The position numbers and the translations under genes are program-made. The notes beneath the pieces are model-generated. The model saw only the letters and a program-made list of their open reading frames with translations. It ran no database searches and was not told where the DNA came from. Positions 1 through 7,830 of a stretch of 64,000 nucleotides of DNA are shown in pieces. Source of the DNA: Hominifimenecus microfluidus. Lineage in GTDB: Bacteria; Bacillota; Clostridia; Lachnospirales; Lachnospiraceae. Numbering within the stretch: the first letter of the stretch is position 1; the number at the start of each line of letters is the position of its first letter. Location of the stretch: assembly GCA_020687485.1 (NCBI GenBank), contig JAJEQR010000011.1:1-64000 (forward strand), in the 5' to 3' direction.

Positions 1-114
1 GTAGGCGTTTCAGGGCGTTACCCCGTCATTCCACCTATCAAACTACCAGTTCTCCGAACAACGGAAAACCGTTGCTCGTGCGCAGACTTTTTACCGTCTG
101 CGAACGAGTCGCAC
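1..114 (-). mobile_element. Group II intron, 5' end (partial)
   Basis: On the minus strand the coupling-protein coding sequence reads normally to 115 and is then followed by GTGCGAC, a typical group II intron 5' terminus (GUGYG consensus). The next 110 bases fold into nested stems: CGCAGAC pairs with GTCTGCG, CTCGT with ACGAG, and AACGG with CCGTT. This is what domain I of a group II ribozyme would look like, and the traG reading frame is lost in it. The rest of the intron and any reverse transcriptase lie left of the window. The alternative is a plain truncation or rearrangement. Confidence 0.7.
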
Positions 115-838
115 TCGTCCAGAATTCATCACCGGCCTTGCCGTCTCCTTTGGTGTTGGCAATGAGGGTTGTGGTCAGCTTCAAAATATCCTTTTCGCTG
201 TGAATATACGCGAAGGGGTTGTAATGCATCGACTTTCTGAAATTGATGGTGTTGAAAATCCGGATGCTATATCCGTTCTTCAAAAGAGCTTGGCCGCAGT
301 CGATTACGATATCGCCTTTCGGGTCAGTGACCACGTAGGAACTGTGGCACTGCAAAAGGTTGGGTTTAAGCCAAAACCTCGTCTTGCCGCTGCCGGAGCC
401 GCCCACCACCAGCACGTTTTTGTTCCTCGCATTTGCCGGATTCTTCGGACGATTGCCCATCATCAGCCGCTCCGTCCGGGTCAGAATCACATTGTTTGCA
501 AACACTGGATCTTCAAACGGTTCGATGTCTTTCTGCGTACCCCACCGGGCAGAGCCATACTCCATGCCATGACGATATTTCTTGGCATTTTTGCCTTTCA
601 GATACACAGCAAGCCGCAGACCCGCTCCGCAGCACACACCAATCAGCAAATCCATCGGATACAGACTTGGCATCGGATTGGAAAAGGCTGTGCCCAGGGC
701 AGAAAGAAAGCCGAGGAGCTTTTCAGACATGTCTGCGCCCTCGGCAATTCTCCACGCTTCTCCCAGATTGGTACATACAAGACCTGCAATGAAATACGGC
801 AGGTTCAGGATCAGCAGCTTTTTGGTCTTATTACTCAT
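115..838 (-). CDS. VirD4/TraG type IV coupling protein, first exon (interrupted)
   Basis: This is the N-terminal part of the conjugative coupling ATPase that feeds relaxase-DNA to the secretion channel at the inner face of the membrane. Two hydrophobic segments lie at about residues 9-25 and 58-75. A Walker A motif GGSGSGKT follows near residue 145, then the conserved DPKGD and YNPFAY stretches. Homology stops after DEFWT at residue 241, where the group II intron begins; the frame then runs 25 non-homologous codons to a stop at 38. A full family member is about 600 residues, so the second exon should lie left of the window. The start overlaps the upstream pcfB stop (ATGA), indicating coupling. 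Confidence 0.85.
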
Positions 839-1317
839 AGATCACGCTCCTGACTTTTGTGGCGAACCTTATCCGGCAGAATTGCAGTAACCAGCTCTTT
901 GAGCTTGTTAAGCTGCTCCAGAACACTCGGTTTTTCCTTTGCTTTCAGCTTGCGGTTGGTGAATTCCTCAAAAGCGGAAGTCAGTGCATCCGCATCCTTC
1001 GCCTTAAAGAACACCGTGTACTTGGGAGGAATCACATTTTGGTCTTTCGTAATGGCATAATCCACACCATATTTCCGCGCCACCTGTTCAAAGCCTTTCA
1101 AATCCGTTTTTTCAATAGGGATACTGCTGACTCCCTGATTCTGACCGATCAGTTCTCTGATGCTCTGCTTTCCAACCGGCAGCTGCGCCGTTTTCTGAGC
1201 CACCTTTGCCTGATGGTGCCGTTTCCACGCATTATAGCCATTCACGATAGTGCGAAAGGTCAGTTTCGTGGTGCTGATTGCCAAATTGACAGTACGATTT
1301 TCAACTTCTTCCTGCAT
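835..1317 (-). CDS. PcfB family protein (DUF3801)
   Basis: A 160-residue protein of the PcfB/DUF3801 family, found next to VirD4 coupling proteins in Gram-positive conjugative elements and thought to work with them or with the relaxosome. It shows the family pattern: an N-terminal helix with a tryptophan, a central GVDYAITKD segment, and TVFFKAKDADAL near residue 100. A lysine-rich tail follows. Its stop overlaps the coupling-protein start, so the two are translationally coupled. Element 2 carries a longer PcfB (30,771-31,586), so this is a diverged counterpart rather than a recent copy. Confidence 0.8.
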   Translation of the reverse strand: MQEEVENRTVNLAISTTKLTFRTIVNGYNAWKRHHQAKVAQKTAQLPVGKQSIRELIGQNQGVSSIPIEKTDLKGFEQVARKYGVDYAITKDQNVIPPKYTVFFKAKDADALTSAFEEFTNRKLKAKEKPSVLEQLNKLKELVTAILPDKVRHKSQERDL

Positions 1318-1335
1318 GAATCTCCGCCTCCTTCC

Positions 1336-1977
1336 TTACAAACTATCCCGATCCGGTGCCGGTTTACTCTTTTCCAAAGGCTTTGCAGCCTTTTCCTCCA
1401 TCCTCTTCACCATGTCATCCGGAACCGGAATTGCCATGATGCTGCGCCCCATACGAACGAACATCTGGGGCTGATGGAACTGCTTCTCAAATTTCTGCAT
1501 CTGCTCCGAAGTCAGAGAACCAAAGTCATCCTCTGTCAGCCCTACCACCAGAAAATCACCGGCATAAATGTCCTGCATATCCCCGTCTTCGGTGTAAATC
1601 GCACGGTTCAGGGGCAGTCCATTGATTTTGCCGGATTCATTCAGAATAATGGCCACTTCATCCTCAAATGGATAGGTTACTTCAATATCGCCGCCGACCA
1701 TGGCCTGCAAATCTTCCAGCTCCGTGCCAACACTGATTTTCTTCGGATAGGCATTGGGCTGTACCAGCAGCACCTCCATTGTCCTGGTCTCTGCCAGTTC
1801 ATGTTCTCCCACGGTCTTGAAGTCCACGCCGGTGAAATCGCCGGAATCCAGAACATAGTCCTGATTGTTCCACGCCTGCGTCACCATGCGTTCCGCGTCT
1901 TCCTGTGAGGCAGCTTCCACAGAAACCTTTCTCTGGAGAGTTTCCGTAATCTCCACATCGAATTTCTTCATAGGCAC
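1336..1977 (-). CDS. DpnD/PcfM-like N-terminus fused to a DUF3846-like domain
   Basis: A 213-residue protein. Residues 1-60 resemble the DpnD/PcfM family: a beta strand with ETLQRKVSVEAASQEDAE, then DFTGVDF. Residues 65-190 resemble DUF3846: LLVQPNAYPKK, EDLQAMVGGDIEVTYPF, and a late GDFLVVG. Both families are small accessory proteins of phages and conjugative elements with no defined biochemical role. Element 2 has only the short DpnD/PcfM-like version (33,711-33,902), so this is a two-domain form. Family assignment is from motif memory and needs a profile search. Confidence 0.6.
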   Translation of the reverse strand: MPMKKFDVEITETLQRKVSVEAASQEDAERMVTQAWNNQDYVLDSGDFTGVDFKTVGEHELAETRTMEVLLVQPNAYPKKISVGTELEDLQAMVGGDIEVTYPFEDEVAIILNESGKINGLPLNRAIYTEDGDMQDIYAGDFLVVGLTEDDFGSLTSEQMQKFEKQFHQPQMFVRMGRSIMAIPVPDDMVKRMEEKAAKPLEKSKPAPDRDSL

Positions 1978-1981
1978 CTCC

Positions 1982-2488
1982 TTAGATCAGGCGCAGTGCC
2001 GGAACCAACTCGCCGCCAATGGAAACCACCGTCAGGTTTTCGTTCACATAGTCGATGGTGCGTTCCAGCGTAAACAGATTGATGCTGCATTCGTTGCCGT
2101 TCTGGTCGATTTCCGAAACCTCCGCAGCTCCCAGCAGATAGCGGGTGCCGTCAGTCTCGATCACATCGCTCTCATCATAATGGAGAAGCAGCTCCCCATC
2201 TGCCACCAGATCAGCCTCCATCTCATCGTAAACATCCTCAAAGATATCTCGACTGCCATCCTCGGTCAGAAGTTCGCCGCCAGCCCCCGGCAGGATCACC
2301 ATCACAATGCGCTCCTTCGGGTGATCTTCACGGATTGCCTCCAGCATCACCCAGTTATGAAGCATCGCAATGGACTTTTCAAACATGGGATCATCCATCG
2401 GATTTGGCTGCGATGCACCATTCGGGCAGTTCTTGCAATCCATGCTGCACACCGCGTTGTTCTGATTCTTCTTAAAGTTCATCATCAT
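1982..2488 (-). CDS. Conserved hypothetical protein of the element
   Basis: A 168-residue acidic protein that I do not recognise. It starts with CSMDCKNCPNG, a CxxxCxxC cysteine cluster that could bind a metal, followed by a mainly acidic region without membrane segments. It sits between parB and the PcfM/DUF3846 gene with short spacers (4 bp to the next gene), so it is part of the same transcription unit. Transcription on the minus strand and an AAGGAG-like site before the start support coding. Confidence 0.6.
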   Translation of the reverse strand: MMMNFKKNQNNAVCSMDCKNCPNGASQPNPMDDPMFEKSIAMLHNWVMLEAIREDHPKERIVMVILPGAGGELLTEDGSRDIFEDVYDEMEADLVADGELLLHYDESDVIETDGTRYLLGAAEVSEIDQNGNECSINLFTLERTIDYVNENLTVVSIGGELVPALRLI

Positions 2489-2501
2489 AAAAATCTCCTT
2501 C

Positions 2502-3413
2502 TTATCGTTCCATGTCTCGTTGTTTACTTCGCTGCCACTTTTCCAGCAGCCGGATAATCGTGTCCTGCATCTGCTTCGGCGTATAGGATTTCGGGAAATA
2601 CTTCCGAAGAACCTCGTTTTTGATTGTCACATGGTCAAGCTCATCCTTTTTGATTTCATTCATCACTTCACACATAGCATCCAAGGTGCAGCCGCCCTCC
2701 TGTGAGAGCTTTTTCAGCCGCTGCGCCTGTGACAATGAGGGGGATGCCTGTGCATAGTCCATTGCTTCCAGAAATTCTTTCTGTTCAGACGTTTTCAGAT
2801 AGGAAAGCTCTACTGCCGGATTGAAGGCAATTTTCTTCTCATCCACCATTTCCAGAATTTCGGGAATCAGGTTGGTAAGGCGAATAAACCGCTGAACTTG
2901 CGTCTTACTTTCATTCGCATCATCAGCTAACTGGTTCACAGCCCACGACTTCTGACCAACTTGGTCAGAAGTTAAATCTCCGCGTTGTCCCTGATGCTTC
3001 ATCGCCTCCAGCTTCATCTTGTAGGAAAACGCTCTCTCACTGGGAAGGATATTTTCCCGCTGCAAGTTGCTGTCCACCATAAAGATGATTGCCGCATCAT
3101 CGTCCATTTCCTTGACGATGACCGGCACCGTCTCCAAACCTGCCAGCTGCGCTGCATGAAGCCTGCGGTGTCCCGAAAGGATTTCAAATCCGCCTTCCGG
3201 GTCAGGCCGTACAATCAGCGGTGATACCACACCGATCTGCTTGATGCTCTCCACGGTCTGTTCCATCAGCTCATCGTCCAGCACCTTAAAGGGATGTCCT
3301 TCAAAGGGATGCAGGTCAGAAAGCGGCATCTCCGTCCGCTGCTCCTTAGCCGCAGCGTCGGCAGCTGAGCCACTGCGGTTTTCTGTTGTAATACTGGTTT
3401 TTGCTTTTGCCAT
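2502..3413 (-). CDS. parB: ParB/RepB/Spo0J family partition protein
   Basis: A 303-residue ParB-type protein. The N-terminal ParB domain (about 30-120) has LSGHRRLHAAQLAG, the GHRR motif of the CTP-binding fold, and the following segment NLQRENILPSERAF. A helix-turn-helix lies around 145-190 (NQLADDANESKTQVQRFIRL). It would bind centromere-like sites for maintenance of the circular form, or act as a regulator. No ParA is visible in this part of Element 1; it may lie outside the window. The start ATGGCAAAAGC has a strong GGAAGGAGG site. Confidence 0.85.
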   Translation of the reverse strand: MAKAKTSITTENRSGSAADAAAKEQRTEMPLSDLHPFEGHPFKVLDDELMEQTVESIKQIGVVSPLIVRPDPEGGFEILSGHRRLHAAQLAGLETVPVIVKEMDDDAAIIFMVDSNLQRENILPSERAFSYKMKLEAMKHQGQRGDLTSDQVGQKSWAVNQLADDANESKTQVQRFIRLTNLIPEILEMVDEKKIAFNPAVELSYLKTSEQKEFLEAMDYAQASPSLSQAQRLKKLSQEGGCTLDAMCEVMNEIKKDELDHVTIKNEVLRKYFPKSYTPKQMQDTIIRLLEKWQRSKQRDMER

Positions 3414-3492
3414 TCAGCTTCTTAACCTCCTTCCAGCGGTGATAGATGTCATTCTTACCTGCGAAAAACGCCTTTTTTGCCTTGCACTTCAT
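3346..3492 (-). CDS. Possible small coupled ORF between dnaC-like and parB
   Basis: A 48-codon frame whose ATG overlaps the dnaC-like stop in the ATGA arrangement and whose end runs into the parB start region in another frame. It is lysine-rich, ends with CRRCG, and has no recognised domain. The overlap is the only argument for coding; it may simply be a bridge that lets ribosomes reach parB. Confidence 0.3.
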   Translation of the reverse strand: MKCKAKKAFFAGKNDIYHRWKEVKKLNGKSKNQYYNRKPQWLSCRRCG

Positions 3493-4334
3493 AGATCAAG
3501 TACCTCCTTAACGACCTGTTGTTTCTCTTTTCCAATGCTCTTTCTGCGGTCCTCTCCGCTGATTCGCACCGGCGTACACATTTCCAGAATCCTGCTGTAA
3601 ATCCGGGCGTATGCCACATCCTGCGGATTGCGGATTTCAGCAATCTTCAGATTGGTTGTGATAATGACCGGAAGCCCGGTCTTGTAACGCTCATCAATGA
3701 CTGCGTAGACCTGCTCCAGCGCATATTCGGTGCTGCGCTCAATTCCCAGATCATCCAGAATCAACAAAGAATAGTTGGAAAACGAAGCGATATACCGGTA
3801 TCGCTCTTCCGAATACATGGCACCCATCTGGTTCAGGATTTTGGAGAAGTTCGTCATCAAAACCGGAATGCCCTGATCCAGCAGCGCATTGGCAATACAT
3901 GCCGCCACAAAGGACTTTCCGGTGCCGACATCTCCCCATAACAAAAGGCCAAGGTTTTCAGCCTTGACCTTTTTCCACTGCTCCACATAGCGTTTTGCCA
4001 TCTGGATATCCTTGTTGTCTTCTGCAACGGCAAAATTCCATTCCAGAAGATGCTTTTCCTGAATTCCCGTTGCTTTCAGCTGCCTGATTTTACGATGCCG
4101 CTCCGCCAGTTCATCCTGGCGTTTCTTTTCCGCCATCGCTTCCTGCTGGCATCTGCAAAGGCAGGGAACAATCTTGTCTCTGCCCCAGAGCTTTACCCTG
4201 CACTGCACCGGCGTATGACAGTTCCGGCAATACAGCAGTCCGTCCTCGCCCTGGTATTCCCGCTCTCCGGGTTCTTTCGGCGTAAAGAGCGAATCCAACG
4301 CCGCATTCAATACTTCAGGCACCATGTCGCTCAT
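3489..4334 (-). CDS. DnaC-like replicative helicase loader ATPase
   Basis: A 281-residue AAA+ protein of the DnaC/IstB type. An N-terminal cysteine cluster (YCRNCHTP and CLCRCQ, about 33-70) looks like a zinc-binding module. Walker A is GDVGTGKS near residue 140, Walker B LLILDDLG near 195, and the sensor segment PVIITTNL follows. It would load a replicative helicase at the element origin together with the Rep-like protein encoded just upstream. Start and stop codons overlap their neighbours (ATGA on both sides), so rep, loader and parB form one coupled unit. Confidence 0.85.
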   Translation of the reverse strand: MSDMVPEVLNAALDSLFTPKEPGEREYQGEDGLLYCRNCHTPVQCRVKLWGRDKIVPCLCRCQQEAMAEKKRQDELAERHRKIRQLKATGIQEKHLLEWNFAVAEDNKDIQMAKRYVEQWKKVKAENLGLLLWGDVGTGKSFVAACIANALLDQGIPVLMTNFSKILNQMGAMYSEERYRYIASFSNYSLLILDDLGIERSTEYALEQVYAVIDERYKTGLPVIITTNLKIAEIRNPQDVAYARIYSRILEMCTPVRISGEDRRKSIGKEKQQVVKEVLDL

Positions 4335-5017
4335 AGGCTGTCTCCTTCCTCAAATGTGTAATCTGCCGGGTTGTACTTAGGCTTTTCTCTCTTTGCCCAG
4401 CTCCGGATTGTGGCAAGATGATTTTTGTAACTCCTGCCGGTGGAAGCCATATACTCAGAGAGGCGTTCAACCCGCATCTGATAATCTCTTGGGAACTCCT
4501 GCCGGAGCTTGCCGTATTCCGTGTCAGAGAGAAAGACATTTTCGTATGAGCCATACCGATGCTGGATTTCCTTATTCTCTCTTTTATTGATTGTTTCAGT
4601 ACTTGTTCTATTAGTACTTAATTGCACGGGATTTTCCGTAACCGGTGTGTCCGTATCCGGATTTACCGTATACGGCTTTTCCGTACACGGTGATTCCGAA
4701 CACGGCTTTTTCCTTGGCATCTCATAAATCACATACTCCGCTCTGCCCATCCGACCGTTGCTCTCACGCTGCTGGTTCCTTTCCAGATACCCAAGACGCT
4801 CCAGCTCTTTCAGAGCCGTAAGCACTCCATCTACACCATCCGGCGTAATCGAAGATAATCCCCGTACCGAATAGTTCCATGTGTCCGGCAAGCTGAGCAG
4901 CATGGAGAGAAGTCCTTTTCCTTTCAGGCTGAGACCCTGATCCCGCAGGTGGTAATTGCACATCGTTGTGTAATTGCTGTTTTTCTCAACCCTGAATACC
5001 GGCATGGTGCTCACCAT
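4331..5017 (-). CDS. Replication initiator-like winged-helix protein (RepA_N/DnaD type)
   Basis: A 228-residue protein. Residues 8-100 form a winged-helix domain typical of RepA_N/DnaD-like initiators (NYTTMCNYHLRD, LSLKGKGLLSMLLSLPD). A polar linker rich in repeated T-x-N-P follows, then a C-terminal part with YMASTGRSYKNHLATIRSW, as in DUF6017-like tails. It is expected to recognise the element replication origin. The start at 5,017 or at an internal ATG (5,005) cannot be settled. The end overlaps the dnaC-like start. Confidence 0.7.
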   Translation of the reverse strand: MVSTMPVFRVEKNSNYTTMCNYHLRDQGLSLKGKGLLSMLLSLPDTWNYSVRGLSSITPDGVDGVLTALKELERLGYLERNQQRESNGRMGRAEYVIYEMPRKKPCSESPCTEKPYTVNPDTDTPVTENPVQLSTNRTSTETINKRENKEIQHRYGSYENVFLSDTEYGKLRQEFPRDYQMRVERLSEYMASTGRSYKNHLATIRSWAKREKPKYNPADYTFEEGDSL

Positions 5018-5153
5018 CCTTTTTCGCAGGCTCCGCTTTCTTCTTCGGACATTTGCGCGGACGATCCTCGCTGTCCTCCCGGCGATGGTATTTTCCGGTA
5101 TCCTGCATCATGCGTTCAAACGCCTGAAGTCGTCCCTCTGTAAAAAGCGTCAT
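4986..5153 (-). CDS. Small basic hypothetical protein
   Basis: A 55-residue lysine/arginine-rich frame starting MTLFTEGRLQAFERMM. Its ATG overlaps the antirepressor stop (GAATGA), and its end overlaps the start of the rep-like gene by about 30 bp. The coupled start argues that it is translated. No known domain; it could be an accessory DNA-binding peptide. Confidence 0.5.
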   Translation of the reverse strand: MTLFTEGRLQAFERMMQDTGKYHRREDSEDRPRKCPKKKAEPAKKDGEHHAGIQG

Positions 5154-5980
5154 TCGATCACACCCCATTTCTTAAACAACTTGAAGAGATGATTCTTTCC
5201 CTTGCAGGTCACTCTCGTCTGCTGCACCAGTTTTCCGCTTCTGCCGTAGCAATCCCGGACAATAAAATAGCCCCTTGCAGATTTGTCTGCAAAAGGCATC
5301 AGCCAGCCGCTTGGACTGCGGTACAGATAGCGGTGATCCAGTAAGAGAGCTACTGCTGTCTTCTCCGGGATTCCGATTTCCTTACAGAAATTCCGAATGC
5401 AGGTGCAATCCTCCGAGTTCACAAAGGTATCGAAGTAGTCTGCCTTGGGCTGTGCCGCATCCAGCTGTTTGCGGATACCCTCAAGCTGCTCCCTCTCGGC
5501 CACAAGCTCCTGCGCCAGGGTGTAGATGACCTCCGGATGCTGAATCACCTGATCCAAAACGGAATCGCTCATATACACACCATGCTTGCGGATGGAAGGG
5601 AGGACTTCATCAAACACCCAGTGTTCAAACCGTTCTGCCGATGGCAGCTTGCTGTGAACAATCAGCCGGTAAACATCGCCTTCCGTGATAAAGGCGATTT
5701 CAACGACCTGTTCTCCAGCACTTCCATACTGATTTACCTTCTGAACGACCCCCTCGCGTTTCGTTAGGGGGCCTCTGCAATGGCGTTTTACTGCGGCGTA
5801 GGGATTCACATACCCCAACGCTTTCGCTATGTCACTTGCACAGAAGAATGTCTTTCCCGCCTCCTGCAGCACGCGGATCGAACCAAACTCCTGGTTCTCA
5901 AACACCTCCATCATCTGCCTCGACTGTCCGACATGACTGCCCACATCGGTATCATGGGTCTTCTTATTGAAATCCGTCAT
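5150..5980 (-). CDS. Phage-type antirepressor, BRO-N plus KilAC/ANT domains
   Basis: A 276-residue protein. The N-terminal BRO-N domain (about 25-130) contains FFCASDIAKALGY and later EGDVYRLIVHSKLPSAERFE, with DEVLPSIRKHG at its end. A coiled linker follows, then a C-terminal ANT/KilAC domain (about 175-276). Such proteins relieve repression in prophages. Here it is the first gene of the Rep operon in Element 1, so it may control replication or excision. It has a good GGAGG site, and its leader carries an intrinsic-terminator-like hairpin (6,024-6,079). Confidence 0.85.
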   Translation of the reverse strand: MTDFNKKTHDTDVGSHVGQSRQMMEVFENQEFGSIRVLQEAGKTFFCASDIAKALGYVNPYAAVKRHCRGPLTKREGVVQKVNQYGSAGEQVVEIAFITEGDVYRLIVHSKLPSAERFEHWVFDEVLPSIRKHGVYMSDSVLDQVIQHPEVIYTLAQELVAEREQLEGIRKQLDAAQPKADYFDTFVNSEDCTCIRNFCKEIGIPEKTAVALLLDHRYLYRSPSGWLMPFADKSARGYFIVRDCYGRSGKLVQQTRVTCKGKNHLFKLFKKWGVIE

Positions 5981-6023
5981 ACCTGTTACCTCCTACTCAA
6001 ATTTGTCTCGCCGGATTTCAGGC

Positions 6024-6079
6024 GAAAAAAATAGAGCCTCGACCCATTCTCGTTTTCAAAGAATGAGCCAAGGCTCTAT
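6024..6079 (-). terminator. Two-tier hairpin with T-run, likely attenuator of the Rep operon
   Basis: ATAGAGCCT (6,031-6,039) pairs with AGGCTCTAT (6,071-6,079), and inside it CATTCT pairs with AGAATG. On the minus strand it is followed by seven Ts, then the ribosome-binding site of the antirepressor only about 30 bases later. No room remains for a promoter after it, so transcripts of the operon must pass through it. Confidence 0.6.
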
Positions 6080-6139
6080 GTAAATCAGTCAAGTATGTGT
6101 TCGTCCGTCGATGGCAAAATTGGACTTTATTTGCTCCTA

Positions 6140-6201
6140 TTGTCCACCAGTAATTTAACCCATAAGAGGTCAAAATGGGCTTGTCCACCAGTAATTTGAC
6201 C
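6140..6201. repeat. Arm-type direct repeats at the right end of Element 1
   Basis: TTGTCCACCAGTAATTT followed by AACC occurs at 6,140-6,160, and the same with GACC at 6,181-6,201, a period of 41 bp. The spacer resembles that between the two repeats at the right end of Element 2. They are probably integrase or excisionase arm-binding sites. Confidence 0.6.
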
Positions 6202-6271
6202 ACTATAAACCCATAAATTTCCGTTCAAATTCCATCAAAACCGAACAGTCCAGACAGAATTTTGGGTATAG

Positions 6272-6308
6272 AAAAAGCCCGGAAAATGGCGTATTTCCGG
6301 GCTTTTTT
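6272..6308 (-). terminator. Displaced rpsI-type intrinsic terminator
   Basis: The stem AAAAAGCCCGGAAA / TTTCCGGGCTTTTTT lies directly behind the rpsI-tail copy. It matches the stem of the functional rpsI terminator at 58,012-58,047 with a different loop, so the homologous unit at each element end covers tail plus terminator. Confidence 0.7.
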
Positions 6309-6327
6309 AGCATTATTAAGCTGTAGA

Positions 6328-6376
6328 TTATCGCTTGCTGAACTGCGGAGCGCGACGAGCGGCTTTGAGGCCATAC
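6328..6376 (-). repeat. Attachment-site copy of the rpsI 3' end (between the two elements)
   Basis: Read on the minus strand it encodes [15 protein letters not shown] and a stop, exactly the last 15 residues of ribosomal protein S9 at 58,078. At nucleotide level 10 of 48 positions differ, all synonymous. It has no start and no upstream rpsI, so it is a displaced tail left by site-specific integration. The identical core TTGAGGCC is at 6,365-6,372. Confidence 0.85.
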
Positions 6377-6440
6377 TGGCGTACAGTTTAGCGCCGGTTT
6401 TCCTTGATTTTATGGGCTTTTTGGCCTCTGCCCTCAAATG

Positions 6441-6462
6441 TTGCCCCAGTATTTAATCATAA
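6441..6462. repeat. Left-end arm-type repeat of Element 2
   Basis: TTGCCCCA, two mismatched bases, then TTTAATCATAA: 20 of 22 positions match the right-end copy at 57,883-57,904, in the same orientation. It sits between the left core and the first integrase gene, where integrase arm sites are expected. Confidence 0.6.
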
Positions 6463-6475
6463 AAATGGGGGCATT

Positions 6476-7687
6476 TTAGACACCAACAGATGGAGCAAAT
6501 GCAGCATTTACAACACTCAGAAGTTCCTCCGGTTTATTATACTTCACCTGCGCGTAAATGTCCATAGTCGTCTTACTGTTTTCATGCCCGGCAAGATATT
6601 GAACAGTTTTTGGGTCAATGCCTGCATACAGCAGGTTAGTAATATAGGTGTGACGAAGTTGATGTGGGGTTACATCAAAGTCAATGGCATACACTAACTT
6701 CGGGTTATTTTTCTGATGACTGCCAGGGGTAGGCGTTACCGTACACTTCACGCACTGGCCATTTACATACTTATAATAGTTATGGGGTTTCGTAGAGCGA
6801 ACGGTTACATATTTCCATACCCGCTGAAACTGCGAAGATGAAAGAGGATTTCCATTTCTGTCAGCAACCACATATTCCGATTCGGTTTTCTCTTTCACTT
6901 CCCGCAGGCAGTCTGTCAAACACTTTGGGATCGGAATATCTCTCCGAGCCGCCTTCGTTTTCAGCGTTGTGGAAATCACCGGCCTGTTATGTTCTGAGCG
7001 CCATGCCCTCCGTACAGAGATGTACGGCGTAGGAACATCCAGAAATACGCAGTCCCATTGCAGTCCCAGAATTTCTTCACGACGCAGGCCGGAATATAAA
7101 GCGATCATTATAAAGGTATAGGGCGGAAGCCCTCGGACAGTATCTAAAAGTAGCTTCACTTGCTCATCCGTCAAGGCATTTATCTTTTTCCCCGGTTTTC
7201 CCCCTTTGGCCGAGAGTCCCTCACAGGGATTATATTCAAGTAACTGGCTTCGCTCTGCCGAATAAAAGACACATTTCAGGAGCATATTTACCTTACTATA
7301 CAATCCAGCAGATTTTGAAGCCAATGGAATCATCGCAAGCCGAATATCGTCTGCAGTCACATCCTCAAGATACATATCGCCTAAAGGTTTGACAATATAG
7401 TTGTTCATGGTCTGGGTATATCCTCTCAACGTGCCGGAAGATACCTTTGCCGACTGCATGAGCAACCACTTCTCGCAATACTCTGCCACCGTTGGATGTT
7501 TTCTGCGGAAAACCGCCTCCTCTACCTGGCGTCGAGCCTCCATCTCCTTTAACTGGAGTTCCTCGCAGGTTTCAGCATACAAGTCCACCCTTTTTCCATC
7601 GGCATCGGTGATCCGAGTCCTGTAATATTGAATCCCCCTCCGCATGGCAGTGCCATACCGGGGAACATTTTCTTGTTTTTTCGCCAT
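6476..7687 (-). CDS. int: Tyrosine recombinase/integrase 1 (att-proximal)
   Basis: A 403-residue Tn916/lambda-type integrase. An N-terminal arm-binding region is followed by a SAM-like core-binding domain (HPTVAEYCEKWL, about 65-150) and a catalytic domain. Catalytic residues visible: Arg in YSGLRREEIL (about 202), HQLRHTY (His and Arg, about 342), GHENS (about 365) and the nucleophile Tyr in MDIYAQV (about 377). It ends about 110 bp from the rpsI-tail core, so it is the best candidate for the rpsI-specific integrase. Its promoter carries the TCGCAC box (7,736-7,773). A second, related integrase follows immediately upstream. Confidence 0.9.
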   Translation of the reverse strand: MAKKQENVPRYGTAMRRGIQYYRTRITDADGKRVDLYAETCEELQLKEMEARRQVEEAVFRRKHPTVAEYCEKWLLMQSAKVSSGTLRGYTQTMNNYIVKPLGDMYLEDVTADDIRLAMIPLASKSAGLYSKVNMLLKCVFYSAERSQLLEYNPCEGLSAKGGKPGKKINALTDEQVKLLLDTVRGLPPYTFIMIALYSGLRREEILGLQWDCVFLDVPTPYISVRRAWRSEHNRPVISTTLKTKAARRDIPIPKCLTDCLREVKEKTESEYVVADRNGNPLSSSQFQRVWKYVTVRSTKPHNYYKYVNGQCVKCTVTPTPGSHQKNNPKLVYAIDFDVTPHQLRHTYITNLLYAGIDPKTVQYLAGHENSKTTMDIYAQVKYNKPEELLSVVNAAFAPSVGV

Positions 7688-7735
7688 GATTTCAGTTCCT
7701 TTCTATTTAATATGTATTTCAGCGCCGATACCTTC

Positions 7736-7773
7736 TTTATACTGAAAAATCATGGCTCTATCAAAGGTGCGAT
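7736..7773 (-). promoter_or_regulatory. TCGCAC-box promoter of integrase 1
   Basis: ATCGCACCTTTG is followed by -35 TTGATA (7,764-7,759), a 17-bp spacer and -10 TATAAA (7,741-7,736). The TTG that ends the box is the start of the -35. The start codon is about 50 bases downstream. Confidence 0.65.
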
Positions 7774-7785
7774 TCTGGGAAACGC

Positions 7786-7813
7786 AAAGGGCGGGGAACA
7801 CTCCCCGCCCTTT
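7786..7813 (-). terminator. Hairpin between the two integrase genes
   Basis: Perfect 12-bp arms AAAGGGCGGGGA and TCCCCGCCCTTT enclose a 4-nt loop, 18 bp after the integrase 2 stop. The following T-run is weak. It separates integrase 2 from the separately promoted integrase 1. Confidence 0.6.
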
Positions 7814-7830
7814 GTACGTTTTCCGTCAAA

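Larger units (their letters stand above)
1..6364. mobile_element. Element 1: right end of an integrative conjugative element (partial)
   Basis: All genes in this stretch are on the minus strand and form one replication/partition/coupling block: antirepressor, Rep, DnaC-like, ParB, PcfB and TraG/VirD4. The right end has two 21-bp repeats 41 bp apart, a terminator and a copy of the rpsI 3' end, the same order as at the right end of the neighbouring element. The block is therefore read as a second element integrated in tandem at rpsI. Its integrase and left end lie outside the window. The exact boundary is inferred from the rpsI-tail similarity. Confidence 0.7.

Noticed and set aside
6262..6456. 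64-codon plus-strand frame near the left end of Element 2
   Set aside because: It is the reverse of the rpsI tail copy and its terminator, which explain the sequence better.
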